From assembly GCF_003634615.1 (NCBI RefSeq), contig NZ_RBKX01000001.1, forward strand, positions 3,534,001-3,598,000: a stretch of 64,000 bases of DNA. Direction: 5' to 3'. The stretch comes from Flavobacterium sp. 102 (GTDB lineage: Bacteria; Bacteroidota; Bacteroidia; Flavobacteriales; Flavobacteriaceae). This document shows positions 37,023 through 47,063 of the stretch, piece after piece. The notes below the pieces were generated by a model, which had not been told where the DNA came from, made no database searches, and worked only from the letters and a program-made list of their open reading frames with translations. Each line of letters starts with the position of its first letter. The first letter of the stretch is position 1. The position numbers were made by a program, and so were the translations under genes.

Positions 37023-40000
37023 ATGAAAAAACTAGTCCTACTACTACTGCTCTTTACCGGAATAATGGTAAATGCACAAATTGTAAACATTCCGGATGCC
37101 AATTTTAAAACAACATTATTATCCGCAAGTCCAACCGTTCAGATAGCGCAAGACTTTAACGATCAATGGATAAAAATTGACGCCAACAATGATGGTGAAA
37201 TTCAAGAAAGCGAAGCAGAAGCTGTAAAAGTTTTAGCTATTTCCGAATTGCTTATATTCAACGTTACCGGACTTAACAGCTTTAGTAATGTTGAGGATTT
37301 AAGACTCTCTACAAGTTTGATATCATCATTAGATGTAAGTGCTTTAAGCAATCTTAGGATAATGACATGCTCCAACATGCCTATTCTGAACACTATAACA
37401 GCGAACAATTTAACGGATTTAACTGATTTATCTTGTTATAATTTAAACAACCTCAACAACTTAAATATTAGTAACCTGAACAGCTTAACAAAACTAAACT
37501 GTCTTAGCACTTCTATTGACACTTTAAATCTTAGTGGATTGACCAATCTTACAGAAATCCTTTTTTTAGGGAATACAACTACTTCTATAAATCTTACAGG
37601 ACTTACCAATCTAACTAAACTAAACTGCTCATACAACCAGCTTACAACCTTAAATGTTAATGGACTTACCAATCTTACCGATTTAAACTGTTCAGGTAAT
37701 CAACTGACTAACTTGAATGGATTAACTGATCTTGTAAAATTAAATTGTAGCTATAATAAACTTACCGTTTTAAATGTAAACGGCATAGCAAGTTTAAGCG
37801 AATTGGATTGTTCTGGAAACGAGCTGACCAGCTTAACTGTTAACGGACTGACCAACCTTACAAAACTTTTTTGCAACAATACTAAAATAACCAATTTAAA
37901 TATTAATGGGTTAACCAACTTAGTAACGTTAGAGACTAGTTATAATAACGAGCTTACAAGTGTAACTTTAGCCAACCTGACTAATCTACAGGAATTTAAA
38001 GTTATTGGTAATGTAGCCAGCAATTCAGAAACCTTAAGCCAACTAACTAGTTTGAACATTAATGGTTTACCAAATCTATCCAAATTAAATTGTAGCTATG
38101 GAAAGCTAACAACCTTAAATTTAAGTGGTCTTAATAATTTAACTGAATTGGATTGCTCTAGTAATCTAATCACTAGCTTAAATTTAACTAACCTGCCAAA
38201 CATCCTAAAAGTAAACTGTTCCAGAAATTATATCTCCAATTTAGATGCTTCCAATTTGCCAAGTTTAGTAGAATTAACATGTGCTGGTGTCTATATAATA
38301 GGTGGTCAATATAGTGGTCAGTTGACCAATCTTAATGTAGTTGGTTTGGCTAATTTGAAAAAATTATCTTGTAGCGGAAATTTATTAACCAATCTTGATT
38401 TAACCGGATTAACTAGCTTAGAAGAATTGTACTGCGATGGTCTAAACAATATAGGACAACTTACTTCCCTAAATGTAAACAATTTAGCCAATCTAAGAAT
38501 ACTAAGTTGTATCAATCAACAACTTACCAACCTAAATGTGAGCAATTTGGTTAATCTAACGAATTTAAATTGTTCGTACAATGCCATTAGTAGTTTAGAC
38601 TTAACAGGTTTGATTAACCTTGAAGTATTGGAATATGCTTACAATCAATTAGCCAACTTAAACTTAATTAATTTGCCTAATCTTAGAACTTTAAATTGTT
38701 CTTATAATCAATTACAAACTCTGAATGTGCTTAATTTAACCTCACTTGAAGATTTAATTTGTTCAAATAACCAATTAACTACTCTAAATTTAAGCGGCTT
38801 AACCAATCTAATAACTTTAAATTTTTCAAACAACAACCTCACCCTTACAAATGTTAGTGGCTTATCAACCAATCTTAAAACTCTAATTTGTATATCAAAC
38901 AATTTAACGAATTTAGATGTGAGTAATCTACCAAATCTTGAAACTTTAAACTGTTATGCTAATGAACTTACCAGTTTAGAGGTAAGTAGTTTGACCAGTT
39001 TGAAATATTTAGATTTCGCTCAAAACCAAATCACAGCTATAGAAGTTAGTAACTTATCCTTACTTGAAACCTTAAATTGTGCCCGTAATCAACTGACCGA
39101 TTTAAATATAAACGGTCTTAACAATCTAGTGACATTATATTGTGGTGAAAATCAATTGACAAGTTTAGATTTAACTAACCATCAAAATCTAAAATTTCTA
39201 GATTATTCTAATAATACAATCCCTGATTTGGATGTGAATTTTTTAACCAACCTAAATTCATTGGGATGTGCCGAAACTCAAAGTACAGTTTTGAATGTAA
39301 GCAATTTAACTAATCTTCAATCTTTATATTGTGACAACAATCAACTGACTACACTGGATATTAACAATTCACCTTATCTAAATGTATTAAGATGTAACGA
39401 CAATCTGTTAACTACTTTATTTTTAAAAAATGGAAAAGCTGAACAAAGCTTAAATTTTAGTAATAACCCAAATTTGGAATATATCTGCGCCGATGATTCA
39501 CAAATTCAAAGCATTCAAACAACGCTTAATGGTTTAGGAATGAATGCAACAGTTTCGAACTCTTACTGTACTTTCTCGCCAGGTGGAAATCACAACACTA
39601 TAACAGGAATCGCCATTTTTGACGACAACAATGATGGTTGCGATGTAACCGATGTTGTAAATCCATTTGTTAGACTTAATGTAAGTGATGGAAATGAAAA
39701 TGGTGCTACTGTTACTAATATTAATGGTACGTATAACTTTTACACCGGTGCCGGAAATTATACAATAGCACCAAATACAGAAAACCCAACTTGGTTCACT
39801 TTTTCGCCAAACTCAGCTGAATTTGAGTTTTTAAATGATAACAACAACATTTCAACCCAAAACTTTTGTATCACTGCTGTTGGTTTACACAAGGATATCG
39901 AAGTTGTTTTCACACAGTTAGAACCTGCAAGACCGGGCTTTGATGCAAAATACAAAGTAGTCTATAAAAATAAAGGAAATCAAATGTTATCTGGAACTGT

Positions 40001-40946
40001 TAATTTGCAATTTGATGATACTAAAACCGATTTTGTTTCTGCTTCGCCAGCTGTTGATGTAACTGCAACTAACTCACTTTCATGGAACTTTACCAATCTG
40101 ATGCCTTTTGAAAATAGAAGTATTGAATTGATGCTTAACATCAACTCACCTATGGAAACACCAGCGGTTAACAATGGAGACATCTTAAATTTCACTGCTT
40201 CCATAACACCAGTTGTTGATGATGAGCTTCCATCAGACAATCAATTTGTATTCAACCAAATTGTCTTGGGATCTTTTGACCCTAACGATATTATTTGTCT
40301 TGAAGGCGATACGGTTTCACCAACAGAAATTGGCAACTACCTACATTATGTTGTGAATTTTGAAAACACAGGAACCTTTTATGCCGAAAATGTAGTAGTT
40401 CGACTTGAAGTAGACAGTAATAAATACGACATGAATTCATTACAATTACTGAACAGTTCTAATCCTTCTTCAACCAGAATTACTGGTAATATAGTTGAGT
40501 TTGTAATGCAAAACATCAACCTTGCAGCAGCCACTGGAACGCCTCCTGTTGGCGGACACGGAGATGTATTGTTCAAAATAAAAACCAAAGACAACTTAGT
40601 TACAAATGATACCGTTTTACAAAGAGCAGGCATTTATTTCGACTATAATTTCCCAGTGATAACAAACAATGCAGAAACCACTTTTGCGGAACTAAGCAAC
40701 CCTATTTTTGAACCAGATAATAGCGTTAAAATCTATCCAAATCCAACAAACGCTATCATCAACATCAATTGTAGCACAACAATTAAATCTATTGAATTAT
40801 ATGACATTCAAGGTCGATTATTGGAAACGCGTTTAGAGAATTCTAATACTGTGGTATTTGACATTAGCCCAAAACAAAATGGCGTTTATTTCTTGAAAAT
40901 AACTTCTGAAAATGGTAGTAAAGTTGAAAAAATAATGAAAGAGTAA
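37023..40946 (+). CDS. Giant leucine-rich-repeat protein with T9SS type A sorting domain
   Basis: The protein has 1307 residues from the ATG at 37023, which gives a proper signal peptide (KKLVLLLLLFTGIMVNAQ); an ATG at 36996 adds nine residues and is less likely. Residues of about 80-840 are made of 21-residue leucine-rich repeats of the form LTNLTxLNCSxNQLTTLNL, roughly 35-40 copies. A short SdrD-B-like beta domain follows (GIAIFDDNNDGCD, about 860-940), then DUF11-like domains, and a type A sorting tail beginning VKIYPNPTNAI (about 1233-1307). It should be exported by the type IX system and bound to the cell surface or released. An adhesin role is likely but not shown. Confidence 0.9.
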   Translation: MKKLVLLLLLFTGIMVNAQIVNIPDANFKTTLLSASPTVQIAQDFNDQWIKIDANNDGEIQESEAEAVKVLAISELLIFNVTGLNSFSNVEDLRLSTSLISSLDVSALSNLRIMTCSNMPILNTITANNLTDLTDLSCYNLNNLNNLNISNLNSLTKLNCLSTSIDTLNLSGLTNLTEILFLGNTTTSINLTGLTNLTKLNCSYNQLTTLNVNGLTNLTDLNCSGNQLTNLNGLTDLVKLNCSYNKLTVLNVNGIASLSELDCSGNELTSLTVNGLTNLTKLFCNNTKITNLNINGLTNLVTLETSYNNELTSVTLANLTNLQEFKVIGNVASNSETLSQLTSLNINGLPNLSKLNCSYGKLTTLNLSGLNNLTELDCSSNLITSLNLTNLPNILKVNCSRNYISNLDASNLPSLVELTCAGVYIIGGQYSGQLTNLNVVGLANLKKLSCSGNLLTNLDLTGLTSLEELYCDGLNNIGQLTSLNVNNLANLRILSCINQQLTNLNVSNLVNLTNLNCSYNAISSLDLTGLINLEVLEYAYNQLANLNLINLPNLRTLNCSYNQLQTLNVLNLTSLEDLICSNNQLTTLNLSGLTNLITLNFSNNNLTLTNVSGLSTNLKTLICISNNLTNLDVSNLPNLETLNCYANELTSLEVSSLTSLKYLDFAQNQITAIEVSNLSLLETLNCARNQLTDLNINGLNNLVTLYCGENQLTSLDLTNHQNLKFLDYSNNTIPDLDVNFLTNLNSLGCAETQSTVLNVSNLTNLQSLYCDNNQLTTLDINNSPYLNVLRCNDNLLTTLFLKNGKAEQSLNFSNNPNLEYICADDSQIQSIQTTLNGLGMNATVSNSYCTFSPGGNHNTITGIAIFDDNNDGCDVTDVVNPFVRLNVSDGNENGATVTNINGTYNFYTGAGNYTIAPNTENPTWFTFSPNSAEFEFLNDNNNISTQNFCITAVGLHKDIEVVFTQLEPARPGFDAKYKVVYKNKGNQMLSGTVNLQFDDTKTDFVSASPAVDVTATNSLSWNFTNLMPFENRSIELMLNINSPMETPAVNNGDILNFTASITPVVDDELPSDNQFVFNQIVLGSFDPNDIICLEGDTVSPTEIGNYLHYVVNFENTGTFYAENVVVRLEVDSNKYDMNSLQLLNSSNPSSTRITGNIVEFVMQNINLAAATGTPPVGGHGDVLFKIKTKDNLVTNDTVLQRAGIYFDYNFPVITNNAETTFAELSNPIFEPDNSVKIYPNPTNAIININCSTTIKSIELYDIQGRLLETRLENSNTVVFDISPKQNGVYFLKITSENGSKVEKIMKE

Positions 40947-40969
40947 AAGGAAAAAGTTGATAAGTTGAT

Positions 40970-41004
40970 AAAGCGCAAATCTGAAAATGGTTTGTGCTTT
41001 TTCT
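40970..41004 (+). terminator. Probable terminator after the leucine-rich-repeat gene
   Basis: AAAGCGCAAA at 40970-40979 pairs with TTTGTGCTTT at 40991-41000 (one G-U pair), followed by TTCTATTT. Confidence 0.65.
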
Positions 41005-41074
41005 ATTTAAAAAACGGTCAAAATCAACTTTGATAAATAATTCTTAATTACCACTATCATTGGCGCTAATTTCA

Positions 41075-41082
41075 TAAATTTG
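41075..41082 (+). promoter_or_regulatory. Candidate -7 box for the OstA-like gene
   Basis: TAAATTTG matches TAnnTTTG, 79 bases before the TTG start at 41161. The intervening leader is unusually G+C-rich (about 41085-41140, with CCCGAGCGAAGCGAACGG) and resembles dispersed repeats elsewhere in the window. Confidence 0.35.
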
Positions 41083-41160
41083 CTCACTCGAGACCTTTGG
41101 GCCGAACTGTATGTACCCGAGCGAAGCGAACGGAACGAAGTTAAATAAAAATTCAACCTA

Positions 41161-42843
41161 TTGAAAAAGTTACTTTTTTGCCTCGGATTATGTTTGTTGG
41201 TGGCAAATGTTGCTTCTGCACAAAAAAAAACAACACCTATAAACATCGAGTACTCCGAATTTGCCGATAGAAATCAAGCCGAAATACCTGATGCATTGCT
41301 GTTACGCGGCAATGTCAGAATTAGCCATGATGGTGTGATTTTTACTTGCAATAAAGCCTATTTTTTTGAAAAAGAAAACTACCTGAAAGCTTTTGGCGAT
41401 GTCCAAATGGTGCAAGGCGATACGCTTTTTCTTAACAGTAAATATGCCGAATACAATGGCCAAGTCAAACAAGCATTTGCGACTGGTAATGTAGTGATGC
41501 GTTCCCCGGAATCGACGTTGGTCACCGATACGATTAACTTTGACCGAAACAGTCAGGAAGCTTTCTACAATTCACACGCAACGATTAACAACAAAGACAA
41601 CACTTTGAAAAGCAAATCGGGTCGTTATTATGCCAATGAAAAGAAGTTTAAATTCTTAACTGCGGTTACGATTACCAATCCGAAATACACCATCAAGTCG
41701 AATCATTTGGATTATTACACCAACTCGGGTCACTCCTATTTATTTGGTCCGTCGACCATTACCAGTAAAGAAAATTACATTTATACCGAAAAAGGATTTT
41801 ATGATACCAAAAAGAATTTGGCCTATTTCAAACGAAAATCCTATATCAAATACAAAGACAGGCGCATTGAAGGCGACAGTTTGTATTATGACCGAAACCG
41901 AGAATATGCTTCGGCTACCAACAATGTAAAAATCACAGATTCTATTAATAAAGGTTTAATCAAAGGGCATTATGCCGAAATCTATCGCGATTTAAAAACG
42001 CAGAAAGATTCGATGATGATTACCAAAAAAGCGGTCGCAATTACTTTGGTAGAAAAAGATTCTATGTATGTTCATGGCAAAAAAATGATCATTACCGGAA
42101 AACCGGGCGAACGCATCGTAAGGGCTTTTAACAATGTGCGTTTCTATAAAACGGATATGAGTGGTAAATGTGATTCTATCCATTCCGATCAAAAAACCGG
42201 TTTGACCAAACTAATCAAAAATCCGATTCTTTGGAACTATGAAAACCAAATGACCGGTGATATTATGCATCTTATTGGCAACAACCAAACCGAAAAATTA
42301 GACTCACTCAAAGTACTCAACAATGCTTTCATCATCTCGAAAGATACACTCAGTACTGGTTATAATCAGGTCAAGGGACAAAATCTCTATGGAAAATTTG
42401 CAGACAATAAACTCCGGGAAGTGGACATCATCAAAAACACCGAAGTCATTTACTATATGCGAAATGACCAGCAAGAATTGATTGGCATCAACAAAAGCGT
42501 TAGCAGCAAAATCAATATGATTTTGGACAAAAACACTATAGAGACTATAACCAATTTCAACCAAGTAGAAGGCGAAATTTTTCCGGAAGCAGAACTACCG
42601 GAAAATGCACGGAAATTGCGAGGATTTATTTGGCGTGGCGATGAACGAATAAAAACAAAAGACGAGATTTTTCCTCAAGAAGAACTCGATTTGGATGCCA
42701 AGATTCAAGCGGAAAGTAAGGTTGAAAAGGCCGAAGTAGACAAACCTTTGGAACCCAGTAAAGAAACTTTAGACTACGACAAGAACAACCCGAAGCCAAA
42801 GGCTGAAAGGAACGAAGCTAATCCAAAACCAGTCGTAAAATAA
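41161..42843 (+). CDS. OstA/LptA-like periplasmic protein
   Basis: This 560-residue protein starts at TTG and has a signal peptide (KKLLFCLGLCLLVANVASAQ). From residue 25 it is built of beta-jellyroll strands typical of the OstA/LptA/LptD N-terminal family: LLLRGNVRISHDGVIFTCNKAYF, GDVQMVQGDTLFLNSKYAEY and GNVVMRSPES. These proteins form a periplasmic bridge for lipopolysaccharide. The C-terminal 60 residues are a charged, low-complexity tail (KAEVDKPLEPSKETLDYDKN). LptA in proteobacteria is about 185 residues, so this version is much longer. Its stop overlaps the next start by one base (TAATG). Confidence 0.8.
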   Translation: MKKLLFCLGLCLLVANVASAQKKTTPINIEYSEFADRNQAEIPDALLLRGNVRISHDGVIFTCNKAYFFEKENYLKAFGDVQMVQGDTLFLNSKYAEYNGQVKQAFATGNVVMRSPESTLVTDTINFDRNSQEAFYNSHATINNKDNTLKSKSGRYYANEKKFKFLTAVTITNPKYTIKSNHLDYYTNSGHSYLFGPSTITSKENYIYTEKGFYDTKKNLAYFKRKSYIKYKDRRIEGDSLYYDRNREYASATNNVKITDSINKGLIKGHYAEIYRDLKTQKDSMMITKKAVAITLVEKDSMYVHGKKMIITGKPGERIVRAFNNVRFYKTDMSGKCDSIHSDQKTGLTKLIKNPILWNYENQMTGDIMHLIGNNQTEKLDSLKVLNNAFIISKDTLSTGYNQVKGQNLYGKFADNKLREVDIIKNTEVIYYMRNDQQELIGINKSVSSKINMILDKNTIETITNFNQVEGEIFPEAELPENARKLRGFIWRGDERIKTKDEIFPQEELDLDAKIQAESKVEKAEVDKPLEPSKETLDYDKNNPKPKAERNEANPKPVVK

Positions 42844-43088
42844 TGATTACTCAAATTTGTCCAAAATGCCATCAAGATGCTTTTACTTGGTACGTTAGCG
42901 AGGTATTACCCAACATAACAGTTTGGAGTTGTAATAATTGTCCATTGCAAATATTTGAAGAAGACCATGACGAAGAAATTTGTGAAAATTGTGATGAAAA
43001 AACCAAAACACTTTTAAGAAGCCAAGAAGAACAATTTAATTGGTGTTCCAATTGTAACACCGTCACGAATTACCAACTAAACGAATAA
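42843..43088 (+). CDS. Small cysteine-rich protein with four CxxC pairs
   Basis: This 81-residue protein has CPKC (6-9), CNNC (30-33), CENC (47-50) and CSNC (68-71), enough to bind two zinc ions as zinc ribbons. The remaining sequence is acidic (EEDHDEE). No family was recognised. It overlaps the OstA-like gene by one base and precedes an aminotransferase gene by 11 bases, so it is in the same transcript. It could be a small metal-binding adaptor. Confidence 0.65.
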   Translation: MITQICPKCHQDAFTWYVSEVLPNITVWSCNNCPLQIFEEDHDEEICENCDEKTKTLLRSQEEQFNWCSNCNTVTNYQLNE

Positions 43089-43099
43089 ATCAACACCAG

Positions 43100-44293
43100 T
43101 TGAAACAAGATTTCCTAAAATACCAAGCGCAAACTTCACCGTATCCTTTGGGTATGGAAGTGTCGCATGCCATTGGCTCTTATATATACGACACCAATAA
43201 TAAAAAATACTTAGACTTTGTAGCCGGAGTTTCCGCTTGCAGTTTGGGCCACCAACATCCGAGAGTCAATCAAGCGATTATTGACCAATTGAATAAATAC
43301 TCCCATGTGATGGTTTATGGCGAATATGCCCAACATCCGGCGGTGGCTTATTGCAAATTGTTAGTCGAAAATTTACCGCCAAGTTTAAACAAAGTATATT
43401 TAGTCAATTCAGGAACCGAAGCTTGTGAAGGTGCTTTAAAGCTCGTTCGCAGAGTTACCGGCAGAAGTCAGTTGATTTCGTGTCACAATGCGTATCACGG
43501 AAACACTATGGGTTCGATGAGCGTTATGGGATTTGAAGAACGAAAACAAATCTTCCGACCTTTGATACCCGACGTAGATTTCATTACCTTTAATAATGAA
43601 GCTGATTTAGAAAAAATCACCACCAAAACTGCCGGAATTATTCTGGAAAGCATTCAAGGTGGTGCCGGTTTTATCGAACCTAAAAATGATTTCTTAGCCA
43701 AAGTCAAAAAACGTTGCGAAGAAGTTGGAGCCTTAATGATTGTTGACGAAATCCAACCGGGTTTTGGCCGCACCGGAAAACTGTTCGGTTTTGAAAACTA
43801 CAATGTCGTTCCCGACGTAGTTATCATAGGCAAAGGAATGGCCGGCGGAATGCCTGTTGGCGGATTTATAGCCAACTCTAACCACATGGACTTATTAAGT
43901 CATGATCCAAAATTGGGACACATCACCACTTTTGGCGGACATCCTGTCATAGCGGCAGCTTGCTTGGCTACTTTGGAAGAAATATTGGAAAAAGATTACG
44001 CCAAACAATCTTTAGCCAAAGAAAAGATTTTCCGCCAACTTTTGGTACATCCTTTGATAGAGGAAGTTAGAGGTCGAGGGCTAATGCTGGCGGCAATGAC
44101 TAAAGATCCGGAAATTACCAATAAAGTGATTTTGAAATGTCAAGATAAAGGGTTGATTTTATTCTGGCTCTTATTTGAAGGTTGCGCCATCCGAATTACT
44201 CCTCCATTAACCCTCTCAGAAGACGAAATAAGAGAAGGTTGCGCCATCATCATCGAAGCGATGAATGAAGTGGCAGCAGAAATTAAAAACTAA
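43100..44293 (+). CDS. Class III aminotransferase (acetylornithine/ornithine-type)
   Basis: This 397-residue PLP enzyme begins at TTG (MKQDFLKYQAQTSPYPLGME). Landmarks are DFVAGVSACSLGHQHP, SGTEACEGALKLVRR, CHNAYHGNTMGSMSVMG and IVDEIQPGFGRTGKLF. The PLP Lys lies in VVIIGKGMAGGMPVGGF. Class III members transfer the terminal amino group of ornithine, acetylornithine or 4-aminobutyrate. Which substrate is used cannot be read. It follows the small Cys-rich gene and precedes a TPR protein. Confidence 0.87.
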   Translation: MKQDFLKYQAQTSPYPLGMEVSHAIGSYIYDTNNKKYLDFVAGVSACSLGHQHPRVNQAIIDQLNKYSHVMVYGEYAQHPAVAYCKLLVENLPPSLNKVYLVNSGTEACEGALKLVRRVTGRSQLISCHNAYHGNTMGSMSVMGFEERKQIFRPLIPDVDFITFNNEADLEKITTKTAGIILESIQGGAGFIEPKNDFLAKVKKRCEEVGALMIVDEIQPGFGRTGKLFGFENYNVVPDVVIIGKGMAGGMPVGGFIANSNHMDLLSHDPKLGHITTFGGHPVIAAACLATLEEILEKDYAKQSLAKEKIFRQLLVHPLIEEVRGRGLMLAAMTKDPEITNKVILKCQDKGLILFWLLFEGCAIRITPPLTLSEDEIREGCAIIIEAMNEVAAEIKN

Positions 44294-44430
44294 ACATTTA
44301 GTTTTCAATTCGATAAGAAATTTCAAGTGAACAAATTGTTAATTAAATTGTTTACAACAATACATCGCTTTCGCAAAAAACGAACAGCGTTTCCCTAATT
44401 TTATTAAGGATAATTTTAAAACCTACTAGT

Positions 44431-45831
44431 ATGCACCTAGACCACGACGAAGAAGATTACAACTTATCCCTAGCGAAATTTGAGTCGATGTTGAAAACCA
44501 ACAAAGTCTTGTTTTTCGATTCAGAGGAGTTCGAGGAAATTATACTGCATTATCTCGACATGGGGAAAGCCTCTTTAGCCAAGAAAGCTTTAAAATTAGG
44601 ATTGGAACAACACCCAAAATCTACCGGATTAAAATTAGTTCAAGTAGAAATGTTGGTGTATGACGACAAATTGGATCAGGCAGAAAAGTTATTAAACGAA
44701 TTGTACGCCATTGAACCAACCAACGAAGAAATTTTTATTCAAAAAGCCAACATATATTCTAAAAGAGACAATCACGAACAAGCCGTTGAGTTCTTGCAAA
44801 CAGCACTTCTTTATACTGAAGATTACGCTGATGTATACAACTTAATCGGAATGGAATATCTTTTTATGGATAACCTTGAATTGGCGAAAGAAAACTTTAT
44901 CAAATGTTTGGAAGAAGATTTCGAAGACCAATCGGCACTTTATAATGTAGTGTATTGCTTCGAGTTTTTGGACCAAAACTTGGATGCGATTGAATACCTA
45001 AAAACTTACATCGATAGAAATCCATATAGCGAAATCGCTTGGCATCAATCAGGTCGTTTGTATTATGGCGTAAAAGATTATGAAAATGCGGTTCGTTCTT
45101 TCGAATTTGCTACTTATATCGATGATGAATTTCTTGGTGCTTATTTGGAAAAAGGGAAATCATTGGAACGTTTAAAAAGATATGAAGATGCCATTGAAAG
45201 CTACAATCGTACTATCGAATTAGACGACCCGACTTCTTATGCGTTATTGCGCATCGGGAAATGTTATGAAAAATTAGGCAACAAAGTTGAAGCTTTAAAA
45301 TACTTTAACAAAACCGTACACGAAGATCCGCTTTTAGACAAAGGTTGGATTGCGATTACCGATTTTTATGTACGCCAAAAAAACTTCCAAAAAGCCTTAT
45401 TCTATGTAAATAAAGCCTTGGCGATTGATGACCAAAATCGTTTGTATTGGAAGCGTTATGCGACCATCAACAAAGCGATGAGTATGTTTGAAGAAGCCGA
45501 ATTTGGTTATAGAAAAGCGGTCGAACACGGCGATTACCAATTAGACACGTGGCTATTTTGGGTAGATATGATGCAAAATATGGGCGAATTCAACAATGCG
45601 ATTCTGACCTTAATCCAAGCTGCAGAATATTTTCCGGAAGAATGCGAAATCGAATACCGTTTGGCCGGTTTGCATTTGTCTTTGCATGAAGAAGAAAAAG
45701 GAAACTTCCACTTGAACAATGGTTTGCGTTTGAATTCTAAACACAATACCATTTTGGAAGAATTGTTTCCAATGGTTTGGGAAAGACAATCGGTGCAAGA
45801 CTACATATCGAAACACAAAAAATCGGAATAA
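44431..45831 (+). CDS. Cytosolic tetratricopeptide-repeat protein
   Basis: This 466-residue protein without a signal peptide is made almost entirely of TPR hairpins (residues 35-440). Typical units are DYADVYNLIGMEYLFMDNLELAKENFIKCL, SALYNVVYCFEFLDQNLDAI and GAYLEKGKSLERLKRYEDAI. It would scaffold a protein complex, but no partner is known. Its stop codon abuts the aroE start, so the two are co-transcribed. A weak -7-like box (TAATTTTA) lies near 44396-44403. Confidence 0.85.
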   Translation: MHLDHDEEDYNLSLAKFESMLKTNKVLFFDSEEFEEIILHYLDMGKASLAKKALKLGLEQHPKSTGLKLVQVEMLVYDDKLDQAEKLLNELYAIEPTNEEIFIQKANIYSKRDNHEQAVEFLQTALLYTEDYADVYNLIGMEYLFMDNLELAKENFIKCLEEDFEDQSALYNVVYCFEFLDQNLDAIEYLKTYIDRNPYSEIAWHQSGRLYYGVKDYENAVRSFEFATYIDDEFLGAYLEKGKSLERLKRYEDAIESYNRTIELDDPTSYALLRIGKCYEKLGNKVEALKYFNKTVHEDPLLDKGWIAITDFYVRQKNFQKALFYVNKALAIDDQNRLYWKRYATINKAMSMFEEAEFGYRKAVEHGDYQLDTWLFWVDMMQNMGEFNNAILTLIQAAEYFPEECEIEYRLAGLHLSLHEEEKGNFHLNNGLRLNSKHNTILEELFPMVWERQSVQDYISKHKKSE

Positions 45832-46572
45832 ATGTCGCGAAGACAATATGGCCTAATCGGGAAAAACATTTCCTATTCGTTTTCCAAAAAGTACTTTACC
45901 GAAAAGTTTGCTTTGGGCAAACTTGTAGATTGTTCTTATGAAAATTTCGACCTTCAATCTATTGAAGAATTCCCTAAACTAATAGCCAACAATCCTGATT
46001 TAAAAGGCTTAAACATTACTATTCCGTATAAAGAAGTTGTCATTCCGTATTTGGATAAATTATCTAAAACTGCGGCTCAAATTGGCGCTGTGAATGTTAT
46101 TCGTTTCACCAAAAAAGGCAAGCTTAAAGGCTACAATTCCGATTATTACGGCTTTATGAAATCTTTGGAACCACTACTCCAACCACATCATAAAAAAGCT
46201 TTGATTTTAGGAACCGGAGGCGCAGCCAAAGCTGTAGCATTTGCACTCGACCAACTCGGAATTCTATACACTTTTGTTTCTCGTTCAGCCAAAGAAGGCA
46301 TGATTGATTATGATAGAATCAACGCGACAACTTTCGATAATTATCATATCATCATCAATTGCACACCTTTAGGAACAAGTCTCGATATTAAAGCCTTCCC
46401 ACCTATTCCGTATAAATTTTTCACCGAAAAATACATCGCTTTCGACCTAATTTATAATCCTGCAACAACCCAGTTTTTAAAAAACGCAAAGAAGAAAGGC
46501 GCTGTAACTAAAAACGGTTATGAAATGTTAGAGTTACAAGCAGAAAAAGCTTGGAAAATCTGGAATAAATAA
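45832..46572 (+). CDS. aroE: Shikimate dehydrogenase
   Basis: This 246-residue enzyme shows the shikimate site (GKNISYSFSKKYFTEKF) and the catalytic Lys in LNITIPYKEVVI. GAVNVI and the NADP-binding GTGGAAKAVAFAL are also present, and the C-terminus carries GYEMLELQAEKAW. It reduces 3-dehydroshikimate to shikimate with NADPH in aromatic amino acid synthesis. The start follows the TPR stop directly, and rlmH begins 6 bases after the aroE stop. Confidence 0.95.
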   Translation: MSRRQYGLIGKNISYSFSKKYFTEKFALGKLVDCSYENFDLQSIEEFPKLIANNPDLKGLNITIPYKEVVIPYLDKLSKTAAQIGAVNVIRFTKKGKLKGYNSDYYGFMKSLEPLLQPHHKKALILGTGGAAKAVAFALDQLGILYTFVSRSAKEGMIDYDRINATTFDNYHIIINCTPLGTSLDIKAFPPIPYKFFTEKYIAFDLIYNPATTQFLKNAKKKGAVTKNGYEMLELQAEKAWKIWNK

Positions 46573-46578
46573 ATTGTT

Positions 46579-47052
46579 ATGAATATCAAATTAATCGCCA
46601 TTGGTAAAACTGATAACAAAGCATTGCAAACGCTCATTGACGATTATACCAAACGTTTGTCTTTTTACATCAAGTTTGATTTGGAAATGATTCCCGACAT
46701 CAAAAACGTCAAAAACCTTTCGGAAGCGCAACAAAAAGAAAAAGAAGGTGAATTGATTTTGTCCAAACTCACACCAACCGACCAATTAATTTTATTGGAC
46801 GAAAATGGTTCTACATTTTCAAGTGTTTGTTTTTCCGATTATTTACAGAAAAAAATGAATTCTGGCGTAAAAACTTTAGTATTTGTCATTGGCGGACCTT
46901 ATGGCTTTAGCACCGAAATTTATAAAAAAGCACAAGGCAAAGTGTCGCTTTCCGAGATGACTTTTTCGCATCAGATGGTTCGATTATTCTTTATCGAGCA
47001 GTTGTATCGTGGGTTCACGATTTTACGAAATGAACCTTACCACCATCAATAA
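46579..47052 (+). CDS. rlmH: 23S rRNA pseudouridine-1915 N3-methyltransferase
   Basis: This 157-residue SPOUT enzyme shows the family blocks MNIKLIAIGKTDNKALQTLI, LILLDENGSTFSS, FVIGGPYGFS and LSEMTFSHQMVRLFFIEQLYRGF. It ends with NEPYHHQ, the conserved C-terminal tail. It methylates pseudouridine 1915 in helix 69 of 23S rRNA. It is cotranscribed with aroE. Confidence 0.95.
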   Translation: MNIKLIAIGKTDNKALQTLIDDYTKRLSFYIKFDLEMIPDIKNVKNLSEAQQKEKEGELILSKLTPTDQLILLDENGSTFSSVCFSDYLQKKMNSGVKTLVFVIGGPYGFSTEIYKKAQGKVSLSEMTFSHQMVRLFFIEQLYRGFTILRNEPYHHQ

Positions 47053-47063
47053 TAGTTTTCAGT

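Noticed and set aside
37023..39550. DNA tandem repeats as a separate element
   Set aside because: The 63-bp periodicity is explained by the 21-residue leucine-rich repeats.
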